Assembly: GCA_002404895.1 (NCBI GenBank)
Contig: DHKO01000009.1
Span: 92,596-156,595 of the forward strand
DNA: 64,000 nucleotides
DNA from: Treponema sp. UBA4692
GTDB taxonomy: Bacteria; Spirochaetota; Spirochaetia; Treponematales; Treponemataceae
Reading direction: 5' to 3'
The translations under genes and the position numbers were made by a program. This document shows, in pieces, positions 23,862 to 31,423 of this stretch (position 1 is the first letter of the stretch; each line of letters opens with the position of its first letter). The notes below the pieces were generated by a model. It was not told the DNA's origin. It was given only the letters and a program-made list of their open reading frames with translations, and searched no databases.

Positions 23862-25469
23862 TCAAGAGATTTTTTCTGTGATTGCGGAAGCGACTTTTTC
23901 TCCGTCCATCGCTGAAGAGCCGATTCCGCCTGAATATCCTGAGCCTTCTCCGCATGGATAAAGATTCCTGAGCTGCTCGCACTCAAGTGTCTCCTTGTTC
24001 CTCAAGATTCTGACAGGCGTGCTTGTGCGTGTTTCGCTTGCGATAAGAATTGCCTCGTCGCAGACAAAACCGTGCATATTCTTGTCAAAATCCTTGAATC
24101 CGGCCTCAAGCCGCTTTTCTATGCTTTCCGGAAGCCATTTGTCGAGCCTGCTTGAAACTACGCCCGGCTTGTAGCTTGTCTCCGGGAGATTTCTCGATTC
24201 CTTGTGGTTTAGAAAGTCAACGAGACGCTGCGCTGGCGCGAACTGTCCGCTTCCCTGCCTGAAAGTCTCTTCCTCAAGCCAGGTACGCGCGTAAAGGCCG
24301 GCAAGGGCAGGGCAGCCGTCTTTTTTTGCCTGCTCCTTGAATTCTGGAGGAATGTCCTCCGGCCGTCTTTCAACGACGATTGCCGCGTTGCTCCACCTGC
24401 TGTTTCTTCCTGAAGCCGACATTCCGTTTATCACAATCTGATTCTCGTCTGTGGCGCAAGGAACAACGTATCCGCCCGGACACATGCAGAAACTATAGAC
24501 ACCGCGTCCGTCTTCCTGGGCTGTAAGCCTGTATTCTGCGGCCTGCGGCATCTGTTTTCCGTGGAACTGGATTGAGTCGATTAAAGAGCGCGGATGCTCA
24601 ACTCGGACTCCGACCGCGAATGTTTTTGCCTCGAGAGCGTCTGGAGCGGCTTTTGCGACTATTTTGTAGATGTCAACTGCGGAATGTCCGGTTGCAAGAA
24701 TAACCGCGTTCCCGAGCATTTCCTTCTCTTCGCCTGTCTTTAGATTTTTCGTTCTGATTCCTTTTACGTTTTTTCTGCCGTCTTTGTTCTCTATGACTAA
24801 GTCTGTGCAGAGCGTGTTGAAATGAAACTCGCCGCCAAGCGAGATGATTTTCTCCCGCATTTTCTCGATGATTCCCGGAAGCTTGTCTGTTCCGATGTGA
24901 GGATGCGAGTCTGTGAGAATGTTCTCGTCCGCGCCGAATTCAACGAAAATCCTGTAGATTTTTCCGATGTCGCCGCGCTTGTTTGAGCGTGTGTAAAGCT
25001 TTCCGTCTGAGAAAGTTCCGGCTCCGCCTTCGCCGAAGCAGTAGTTTGACTGGCTGTTGAGCCTGCCTTCTTTTTCAAGCTCTGTGATGTCGCCTTTTCT
25101 TTCGCTTGCGTCCGAGCCGCGCTCGACTATAACCGGCTTTATTCCGCTTTCGAGCAGCTTGAACGCCGCGTAAAGTCCTGCAGGCCCTGAGCCGACGATT
25201 ACAACAGCGTGTTTTCCGTCGGCGTGTTTCCAGACTGGAAGCGTCTCGCCGTCGCCGTTCGGCTCTTCTCCGATGTAGATTTTGTATCGGAGAATCATCT
25301 TTAGCTGGCCGTGCCTTGCGTCAATCGATTTCTTTATGAATACGGACTTGAATCCGTCCTTTGAAGTATTTATGTCTTTCTTCTGAATCGCCTTTAAAAG
25401 CTCGGAATTGATTATTTCCTGGTTTTTCTCGTCGTTAGGCTTTAGTGTGATTGAAACGTCAAAATTCAT
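23862..25469 (-). CDS. FAD-dependent dehydrogenase of the COG2509 type
   Basis: A 535-residue predicted flavoprotein. After an N-terminal domain of about 80 residues, the Rossmann motif VVIVGSGPAGLYAA binds FAD; later segments include NYCFGEGGAGTFSDGKLYTR, LATGHSAVDIY and the C-terminal PCGEGSGYSGGIGSSAMDG typical of this family of uncharacterised NAD(FAD)-utilising dehydrogenases. Substrate unknown. Start at 25469 is chosen because the family N-terminus begins there; the open frame upstream overlaps the regulator gene and is low-quality. TATATT (25476-25481) ends six bases before the ATG and no ribosome-binding site is present, suggesting a leaderless mRNA. Confidence 0.88.
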   Translation of the reverse strand: MNFDVSITLKPNDEKNQEIINSELLKAIQKKDINTSKDGFKSVFIKKSIDARHGQLKMILRYKIYIGEEPNGDGETLPVWKHADGKHAVVIVGSGPAGLYAAFKLLESGIKPVIVERGSDASERKGDITELEKEGRLNSQSNYCFGEGGAGTFSDGKLYTRSNKRGDIGKIYRIFVEFGADENILTDSHPHIGTDKLPGIIEKMREKIISLGGEFHFNTLCTDLVIENKDGRKNVKGIRTKNLKTGEEKEMLGNAVILATGHSAVDIYKIVAKAAPDALEAKTFAVGVRVEHPRSLIDSIQFHGKQMPQAAEYRLTAQEDGRGVYSFCMCPGGYVVPCATDENQIVINGMSASGRNSRWSNAAIVVERRPEDIPPEFKEQAKKDGCPALAGLYARTWLEEETFRQGSGQFAPAQRLVDFLNHKESRNLPETSYKPGVVSSRLDKWLPESIEKRLEAGFKDFDKNMHGFVCDEAILIASETRTSTPVRILRNKETLECEQLRNLYPCGEGSGYSGGIGSSAMDGEKVASAITEKIS

Positions 25470-25516
25470 AGATTCAATATACAGAATTTTCTGATAATTA
25501 TGAAGTGAGGGCGGTT

Positions 25517-26419
25517 TTATTCTTGATTGTGCAGAATCTTGTTGATTGCGTTTCTCATTCTTTTGTATGACTCGGAGCCTGAAATCTCGCGTTTTTGAAT
25601 GAAGCCTACTTCGTAGTATCCGAGCGCGTTTCCTGCCGCGTGGCAAGTGAAGCCTTTCGCATAAGGTCCCTGTGTCAAGACGATGTGCGGAATCAGCCCG
25701 ATTCCAAGCCCCAGCTGAACCAAGGCCATAATCGCCTCGTTTCCCTCGGTTTCGGCTGCAATCATCGGCTTTACATTCCGCGACTTTATCCAAAGCTCAA
25801 AACGCTCGCGAGCAAGCCCTGTTTTTGGAAGAATCAGCGGAACTGAGCTTACAATGTCCTGCGGGCTTCCTGAGACGTTCTCGTAAGGCGAGCCTATGCT
25901 TGCGGCGAACACGAGCGGCGTTCTGTGCACTGGAATCGCGTCAATCTGCGCGGAATATCCTTCCTCGTCAGACGGAATTGCCGCCACTGCAACATCTGCC
26001 CGGCCGCTTTTTACCGCTGCGGTCGCTCCGGCGGGATCTCCTGTCTCAATCTCGATATGAATCAGCGGATATTTTTCAGAAAGCGTCTTAAGGAAAGTCG
26101 GAATTATCGAATAGCATGCCGTTACAGACGCGTAAAGCCTTAGAGTTCCCGCAATCTCGTTGGTCTGGCTTTTGAAAGAGTTGAACACGTCTTCTTTTTG
26201 CTCAAGGCAGCTTTTCGCAAAATCGGAGAACCGTTTTCCAGACTGCGTCAGCTTTACATCGCGGTTCGTGCGGTCAACAAGCGGAGTTCCGGCTTCCTCC
26301 TCGAGCCTCGAGACAAGACGGCTAAGCGCGGAAGGGCTTAAATTCACTTTTTCCGCCGTGCGCGCAAAGTGAAGCGTTTTTGAAAGCGTGTAGAAAGCGT
26401 TCAGCTCAAAAAAATCCAT
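25517..26419 (-). CDS. LysR-family regulator, IlvY-like
   Basis: A 300-residue LysR-type regulator. The N-terminal winged helix-turn-helix spans about 1-60 (HFARTAEKVNLSPSALSRLVSRLEEE), followed by the effector-binding domain. It resembles E. coli IlvY along its length (SVTACYSIIPTFL; ETEGNEAIMALVQLGLGIGLIPHIVL), a regulator of ilvC in branched-chain amino-acid synthesis that responds to acetolactate-type ligands. No ilv gene is visible nearby, so its target must be elsewhere. TAAAAT (26426-26431) ends six bases before the ATG with no ribosome-binding site, so it may be leaderless. The FAD dehydrogenase starts 47 bases downstream. Confidence 0.85.
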   Translation of the reverse strand: MDFFELNAFYTLSKTLHFARTAEKVNLSPSALSRLVSRLEEEAGTPLVDRTNRDVKLTQSGKRFSDFAKSCLEQKEDVFNSFKSQTNEIAGTLRLYASVTACYSIIPTFLKTLSEKYPLIHIEIETGDPAGATAAVKSGRADVAVAAIPSDEEGYSAQIDAIPVHRTPLVFAASIGSPYENVSGSPQDIVSSVPLILPKTGLARERFELWIKSRNVKPMIAAETEGNEAIMALVQLGLGIGLIPHIVLTQGPYAKGFTCHAAGNALGYYEVGFIQKREISGSESYKRMRNAINKILHNQE

Positions 26420-26654
26420 AGGACGATTTTAATATAAAAAACTTTTTTTGAAGAGGGCGGAGAATTTTTGTGACGCTTTTCGTCAGCTTTTCACGATTTT
26501 ATTTGTCTGTTTCTCCGCAGTTTTTCTGCAAGTTTCTTCCTTAAAAACGACTTTGAAAACATCAGAAAATTACAAAAAAAACACATTTTAATTTTTACGC
26601 CCTGATGTAGCATTATAAAAAATCAAGATTTTTTCAAAAACGGAGGAATTAAAA
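26420..26654. other. Divergent promoter region between the IlvY-like gene and the exported protein
   Basis: TAAAAT at 26426-26431 serves the regulator gene on the minus strand. TATAAA at 26613-26618 may serve the plus-strand gene, with a leader of about 35 bases containing GGAGG. LysR regulators often bind between their own gene and a divergent target; no clear T-N11-A palindrome was picked out. Confidence 0.4.
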
Positions 26655-27254
26655 ATGTTCAAAAAATTGTCTTTGATTTGTGCTGCTGTTCTGGCTGGCG
26701 GACTTATGTTTGCCGAGCCTCTTGCTGCTGACGGCGGAGCTTCTCCTGCGAGCGCAGGCTCTGTGAACGCGGAATGGAAATGGGACAAAATCCCTAAGTC
26801 GAAAATCGGAACAGACTGGATGTCTTTTAGAAAGCCTGTCGTTCTTGAGGCTGTTGCCGGCTCAAAAGGAGCTTCTTTCCAGCTCGACAACGGCGAGGCG
26901 AAATTCAAGCAGGAGGACTATGTTGCTCTTTACCACAACAACTCTGATTCTTGCCGCCTTGAAAATCTGAAGAAAAAGAGAAAGTGCGAATATCTTTTGA
27001 AGATTGATGATGCTGCCACAATCACTCTTTCAATCGCTGGAAACGGCGGAAAATCTCCTTCAAGACTTATCTGCCTTGTGAAGGACGACGAGACAATCGC
27101 GGATGCTGCCGCTCCTGTATCACCGATTCTGTTTGCTGACAATCTCTCTGGAGACGAGGCTCCGTTTGAAATCACATACAGCAACGCTCCAGCCGGGACA
27201 TACAGAATCTATGTGAACGGCTCAAGAATTGTGAAAGTCTCTGCCAAGAACTAA
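26655..27254 (+). CDS. Exported protein of unknown function
   Basis: A 199-residue protein with a signal peptide (MFKKLSLICAAVLAGGLMFAEP) and no lipobox, so probably periplasmic or secreted. The mature part has beta-strand character and ends in an Ig-like pattern (YSNAPAGTYRIYVNGSRIVKV); family not recognised. GGAGG lies 9 bases before the ATG, and TATAAA (26613-26618) could serve as -10. A strong terminator follows, so it is a single-gene unit. Codon use looks like that of well-expressed neighbours such as fabV. Confidence 0.75.
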   Translation: MFKKLSLICAAVLAGGLMFAEPLAADGGASPASAGSVNAEWKWDKIPKSKIGTDWMSFRKPVVLEAVAGSKGASFQLDNGEAKFKQEDYVALYHNNSDSCRLENLKKKRKCEYLLKIDDAATITLSIAGNGGKSPSRLICLVKDDETIADAAAPVSPILFADNLSGDEAPFEITYSNAPAGTYRIYVNGSRIVKVSAKN

Positions 27255-27290
27255 AGTTTAGAAATTTGTTTGAGAACTGAAAATTTTTTG

Positions 27291-27324
27291 AACGGCGGCG
27301 GTCTTAAAACTGCCGCCGTTTTTT
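27291..27324 (+). terminator. Terminator of the exported-protein gene
   Basis: AACGGCGGCGGT pairs with ACTGCCGCCGTT across a short CTTAAA loop, followed by TTTT. Confidence 0.92.
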
Positions 27325-27340
27325 GTGCTGATAAAAAATA

Positions 27341-27536
27341 TTGTCATGCTGAATTTATTTCAGCATCTGTGATAGATAGAAGCCTGTAGATTTGGAAAAA
27401 TCAAAAACAGAAGGCAATTTGCAGATTCCGAATGTAAGCGGGAACGAATGTTTCCTAGCCCGGAATGGCAGCTCATCTGCGGATTTTGAAACTAAGCGAG
27501 CCGAAAACTGCTTGCCTTGAATTCAGCATGATGTTT
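27341..27536. repeat. GTCATGCTGAA repeat element bounded by inverted ends
   Basis: It starts TTGTCATGCTGAATT with the GCTGAA-TTTATT-TTCAGC hairpin and ends GAATTCAGCATGATG, an imperfect inverse of its start. A GCGGATTTTGAAA motif and an AATGGCAG sequence lie inside. It fills the gap between the exported protein and proC. Confidence 0.7.
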
Positions 27537-27548
27537 TAAGCAATTTTT

Positions 27549-28331
27549 TTATTTTTCCATTATTTTGTCAATCGACTTTATGCATGCGTTGCGAAGACCT
27601 GCTTCTTCAAGCGCCGCGACTCCGCGGATTGTGCTTCCCGCCGGCGAGCAGACATTGTCTTTTAAGACTGCCGGATGCGTTCCTGTTTCAAGCTGGAGCT
27701 TTGCAGAGCCTAGAACGGTCTGGCTTACGAGCTTGTAGGCTGTGGCGCGCGGAATTCCGTATTTTACAGCCGCATCCGCATATGCCTCGAGAAACAGGTC
27801 AACGAAGGCAGGCCCGCAGCCGCTTATAGCTCCGCCAATTCCCATCAGGCTGTCAGGAAGCTCTTCTGCTGTTCCCAGCGCGGAGAAAAGCTCCCAGATT
27901 TCTTTTCTTTCATCTGCTTCCAAAGAATTTGACTTTTCAAAGAGAAACACGCCTTCGCCGACCATTGCAGGCGTGTTCGGCATTACAAACTGAACTCTTG
28001 TGCTTGAATCAAGGTATTTCTGGTATTTCTCGAAATTCCAGCCGAGCGCGATTGAAATCAGGGCTTTGCCTTTGAGATTTTCCTTTATTTCTTTCAGGAC
28101 ATCCTCAATCTGGTATGGCTTGCAGGCCATAAAAATTTTGTTTGCCTTTGAAACAGCTTCTTCAAGCGAACTGCACGGTGTGAAGCCGAATTTTTCTGCA
28201 TTTTCCGCGAGTTTTTTCTGGTTCGGAGCATAAGCGAAAATGTCTGCCGCCTTGATTTTCCCGGATTTCACAAATCCGTCTGTCAAAGCCTGCGCCATGT
28301 TTCCCATTCCGATAAAAGCGATTTTTTCCAT
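27549..28331 (-). CDS. proC: Pyrroline-5-carboxylate reductase
   Basis: Final step of proline synthesis, NAD(P)H-dependent reduction of pyrroline-5-carboxylate. The 260-residue protein begins with the nucleotide-binding motif IGMGNMAQALTDGFV, contains VMPNTPAMVGEG and ends with the family signature region GCGPAFVDLFLEA ... LKDNVCSPAGSTIRGVAALEEAGLR. It is the last gene of a proA-proB-proC series, 82 bases after proB. No clear stem-loop terminator was seen before the repeat element downstream. Confidence 0.97.
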   Translation of the reverse strand: MEKIAFIGMGNMAQALTDGFVKSGKIKAADIFAYAPNQKKLAENAEKFGFTPCSSLEEAVSKANKIFMACKPYQIEDVLKEIKENLKGKALISIALGWNFEKYQKYLDSSTRVQFVMPNTPAMVGEGVFLFEKSNSLEADERKEIWELFSALGTAEELPDSLMGIGGAISGCGPAFVDLFLEAYADAAVKYGIPRATAYKLVSQTVLGSAKLQLETGTHPAVLKDNVCSPAGSTIRGVAALEEAGLRNACIKSIDKIMEK

Positions 28332-28413
28332 AATTTTTCCTTTTGGTTTTTGAACAGAGAACCGAGTTTTTTCCGAAAATCACGTTCTGAATTCTTCGCA
28401 GTTTCGGCAGATT

Positions 28414-29229
28414 TTATTGCGCCAAAAACAGCGTTCCTTTTGCGTTTCCGCTTGCAAGGTCGTCAAGAATGTTTTCCTTTCCGCCGTTTGCGAGAAGAAG
28501 CGGAATTCCGTAAGGAGTCGTCTTTTCCGCCGCCTGAATTTTCGTTTCGATTCCGCCTGTGCCGAAGCTGTTCGTGCCGCCGATATGGATTTTCGCGCGC
28601 AGCTCCTGGATTGAGGCGACTGTCTCCACAAGCTTTGCGTCTGGATTTGTCTTCGGGTTGTCCGTGTAGACTCCGTCGATGTCGCTGAACAGAATCAGCA
28701 AGTCCGCGCTCCAGAGAATCGCCGTGAGCGCGCTAAGGTTGTCGTTGTCTCCGATTGAGAACTCGAGCGTTGAAACTGAGTCGTTCTCGTTTATGATTGG
28801 AACAACGTCCTCATCCGCAAGCGTGAAGAGCGTGTTTCTGATGTTCAGCGAGCGGTTGTTGTCCTCAAAATCCTCTTTTGTGAGAAGAAGCTGGCCGATA
28901 TGGATTCCCTGCTCGTTGAAAGCCTTTCTCCACTGCGCCATAAGCTCGACCTGCCCGATTGCGCAAAGAGCCTGCCTGAAATGCAAATCCTTTTTTCTTG
29001 CCCATTCTTTAAGCGTTGAAACTCCTGAAACCTGCGCTCCCGATGAGACGACCACAAGCTGCTTTCCCGCATCGATAAGGTTCTTGCATTGCCGCGCGAA
29101 ATTCGCCATGAATTCCGTGTTCTGTGTGCCGTCCGCCTTTGCAAGCGTGTTCGAGCCGATTTTTATTACAATTTTTCGTGAGGAATGAATCGCTTCCTCG
29201 ATTTTGCTTGTCTGTGTTGCCTTGCTCAT
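28414..29229 (-). CDS. proB: Glutamate 5-kinase without PUA domain
   Basis: Phosphorylates glutamate in the first step of proline synthesis. The 271-residue protein has the amino-acid kinase fold (VIKIGSNTLAKADG; VVVSSGAQVSGVSTL; INENDSVSTLEFSIGDNDNLSALTA; LFSDIDGVYTDNPKTNPDAK; GTGGIETKIQAAE). It lacks the C-terminal PUA domain of the longer E. coli enzyme (about 367 residues), a form found in several lineages. Feedback control by proline acts on the kinase domain. It sits between proA and proC in the same direction. Confidence 0.97.
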   Translation of the reverse strand: MSKATQTSKIEEAIHSSRKIVIKIGSNTLAKADGTQNTEFMANFARQCKNLIDAGKQLVVVSSGAQVSGVSTLKEWARKKDLHFRQALCAIGQVELMAQWRKAFNEQGIHIGQLLLTKEDFEDNNRSLNIRNTLFTLADEDVVPIINENDSVSTLEFSIGDNDNLSALTAILWSADLLILFSDIDGVYTDNPKTNPDAKLVETVASIQELRAKIHIGGTNSFGTGGIETKIQAAEKTTPYGIPLLLANGGKENILDDLASGNAKGTLFLAQ

Positions 29230-29271
29230 ATTTTTCTCTTTTTTCTTCGCCTTGAAGATTTTTAATGATTT

Positions 29272-30606
29272 TTATCTCGTCTGCCCGTCGCCGTCAATCA
29301 GGTATTTTGTGGTTGTGAGAACCTTTATTCCCATAGGACCGCGCGCATGGAGCTTTTGCGTTGAGATTCCAAGCTCCGCTCCAAATCCGAATTCTCCGCC
29401 GTCAGTGAAGCGCGTGCTTGAATTCACGTAGACGCAGGCGGCGTCAACTCTTGACTGGAAAAGCCGCGCGTGGCTTCTGTCATTTGTGACGATACATTCC
29501 GAGTGCTTTGTGTTGTGCGTGTTGATGAAGGAAATCGCCTCGTCAAGGTCTGAGACAACTTTAACCGCGCAGATGAAGTCAAGAAATTCAAATCCGAAAT
29601 CTTCTGGAGACGCTTTTTTTAGATTCAGTTTTTCAAGTTTTGTTGCGGATTCTGACTCAAAAGTGGCTGCAGACTTTCCGGACTCGGAACGAGGCTTGTC
29701 TTTAAGGTTTTCGATTATCTCAAATGACTTCTCGTCGCAGCGAAGCTCCACTTTTCCGGCGAATTTTAAGGCGAGCTTTGGAAGAAATGAATCCGCGATT
29801 TTTCTGTTCACAAGAATGCACTCAACCGCGTTGCATGCTCCCGGCCGCTGGGTTTTCGCGTTCCATGCGATGTTCAGGGCCATTTCCTCGTCCGCGCTTT
29901 CATCAATGTAAAGATGGCATACTCCGGCGCCTGTCTGGATAACCGGGATTTTAGCCTTTTCAACGACCATATTTATAAGCTTTGCGCCGCCTCGCGGAAG
30001 AGCGACATCGATTTTGCCTGTCGCAGCCAAAATCTGCTCGACCTCGTCGTGGCTTTCGCACGGGGCAAGCTCTATCGCGTCTGGAATTCCAAACCCTTTT
30101 GCGCTGTCAGAATTCAGCCCGTCCTTTATAGCTTTTTCAATTGCCCTGTTTGAATTTATTGCGGAGGAAGAGCCGCGCAGAAGAATCGCGTTTCCGCTTT
30201 TGTAGGCAAGGCAGAACGCGTCCGCTGTAACGTTAGGGCGGCTTTCATAGATAATAGCGATTACGCCGAGCGGAACTCGAACCTGCCGGATTGTCATTCC
30301 AGCTGGAGTTTTCCAGCCTGCTGTTTCCTCTCCAATCGGGTCTGTCTGGCTGATTATTGTTTTGATTGAATCAAGAATTGAATTGATTTTTTTGTCGTCG
30401 AGAGCGAGCCGTTCTACAAGGCTTTCTGACATTCCTTTTGCGCGCGCCTTTTCAACATCTTTTGCGTTCGCCTCAAGGATTCTTGTTTTGTTTTCTTCTA
30501 TTGAAATTGCGACCGCCTCAAGCGCGGTGTTTTTCTGAGCCGCAGTCTGCAATGCAAGCTTTTCAGAAGCGGCGCGGAGTTTTTTGCATATCGAGTCAAT
30601 GTCCAT
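29272..30606 (-). CDS. proA: Gamma-glutamyl phosphate reductase
   Basis: Reduces gamma-glutamyl phosphate to glutamate-5-semialdehyde. The 444-residue protein shows the family motifs VPLGVIAIIYESRPNVT (111-127), LPRGGAKLI, the catalytic Cys258 in RPGACNAVEC, and the end FGFGAELGISTQKLHARGPMG. Residues about 302-336 form a charged Ser/Lys/Glu insertion absent from the usual enzyme (about 415 residues). The ATG at 30606 matches the family N-terminus; upstream in-frame codons overlap the preceding gene. It starts 10 bases after the stop of the 172-residue hypothetical gene, indicating one transcript. Confidence 0.96.
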   Translation of the reverse strand: MDIDSICKKLRAASEKLALQTAAQKNTALEAVAISIEENKTRILEANAKDVEKARAKGMSESLVERLALDDKKINSILDSIKTIISQTDPIGEETAGWKTPAGMTIRQVRVPLGVIAIIYESRPNVTADAFCLAYKSGNAILLRGSSSAINSNRAIEKAIKDGLNSDSAKGFGIPDAIELAPCESHDEVEQILAATGKIDVALPRGGAKLINMVVEKAKIPVIQTGAGVCHLYIDESADEEMALNIAWNAKTQRPGACNAVECILVNRKIADSFLPKLALKFAGKVELRCDEKSFEIIENLKDKPRSESGKSAATFESESATKLEKLNLKKASPEDFGFEFLDFICAVKVVSDLDEAISFINTHNTKHSECIVTNDRSHARLFQSRVDAACVYVNSSTRFTDGGEFGFGAELGISTQKLHARGPMGIKVLTTTKYLIDGDGQTR

Positions 30607-30616
30607 AGGCGCGCCG

Positions 30617-31135
30617 CTAGTAGTTTGCAAGGAAATACATTGCAATCAGAAGGACTGCCCTGTTTTTTTCGTTCGTCCAGCTGTTTGTGTCAGGAAGGTT
30701 TTTTGCGTACCAGCAGAAAATTCCGAATTCGGGGTCGATTCTGAGCGCGTATTCCTCGAATTCGTCTGACTTGCAGACCGCGCCGAACATCAGGTAAATC
30801 ACGGAGTTAAGAATCTGCTTGAAAGAAGCGAAGCCGTCCGCCCATTTGTCCTGTTCAATTAACACGCAGTATTTTTCAAGGCGCACAAGAACCGCCTCCT
30901 TCTGCATTGCATCCGACTCTTCAACCCAGGTTTTTTCGATTAAAAGCGAGAGATTTTTCTTGAAGCTCTGCACGAGCTTTTCTGAGTTGTCCGGGTCAAA
31001 GTCTGCGCCGAACTGGGATGCAATCACTTTTGATGATTTTTTTATCTCGTCTATGTCGTCAGAAGAAAGAAGGGCAGCAAGCGAGTTTATAACGTTTTCA
31101 CCGACAAATTCTTTTATTAAATCCGAATTTTTCAT
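30617..31135 (-). CDS. Conserved hypothetical protein heading the proline operon
   Basis: A 172-residue soluble, mostly helical, acidic protein with no signal peptide. Family not recognised. Cys and aromatic residues cluster near the C-terminus (GIFCWYAKNLPDTNSW). It ends 10 bases before proA in the same direction, so it is translated from the same message as the proline genes. A TAAGG lies before its ATG. Its role need not be in proline synthesis; it could be an unrelated first gene of the unit. Confidence 0.65.
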   Translation of the reverse strand: MKNSDLIKEFVGENVINSLAALLSSDDIDEIKKSSKVIASQFGADFDPDNSEKLVQSFKKNLSLLIEKTWVEESDAMQKEAVLVRLEKYCVLIEQDKWADGFASFKQILNSVIYLMFGAVCKSDEFEEYALRIDPEFGIFCWYAKNLPDTNSWTNEKNRAVLLIAMYFLANY

Positions 31136-31237
31136 ATGCCTTAATCTTAGAAAAATCTTGCCTTTTATTCAAGGACATCAAAGACAGACCGCCTTGAAAG
31201 CCCTAGAAATAAGGCGTTCCGGGCTTTCGCTTTGAAG

Positions 31238-31386
31238 CTCGTCATGTTGAATTGCAATTTATAGATTCCGAAATAAATTCGGGATGACGGTCTTTGCTTT
31301 GAAATGACGTTGTGTCATGCTGAACTCGTTTCAGCATCTGTGAAAATATAATTTATGGATTCCGAAACACGTTCGGAATGACAGTC
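31238..31386. repeat. Two GTCATGCTGAA-type repeat elements in tandem
   Basis: The second unit (31313-31383) is a textbook three-stem design: TGTCAT and ATGACA ends pair, enclosing hairpins GCTGAA-ACTCGT-TTCAGC and TTCCGAA-ACACG-TTCGGAA. The first unit (31240-31290) keeps the outer GTCAT/ATGAC pair and the second hairpin only. They lie upstream of the proline operon and downstream of the AraC-type regulator. Confidence 0.8.
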
Positions 31387-31423
31387 GTTGATTTGAAAAG
31401 ACACGTTTTGTTTCCGTAAAATC

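Noticed and set aside
27255..27548. Insertion sequence remnant between the exported protein and proC
   Set aside because: Inverted ends are present, but no transposase fragment or target duplication is seen; treated as a REP-like repeat.
31238..31386. CRISPR-like array
   Set aside because: The repeats are few, imperfect and palindromic, with no equal spacers and no cas genes in the window.
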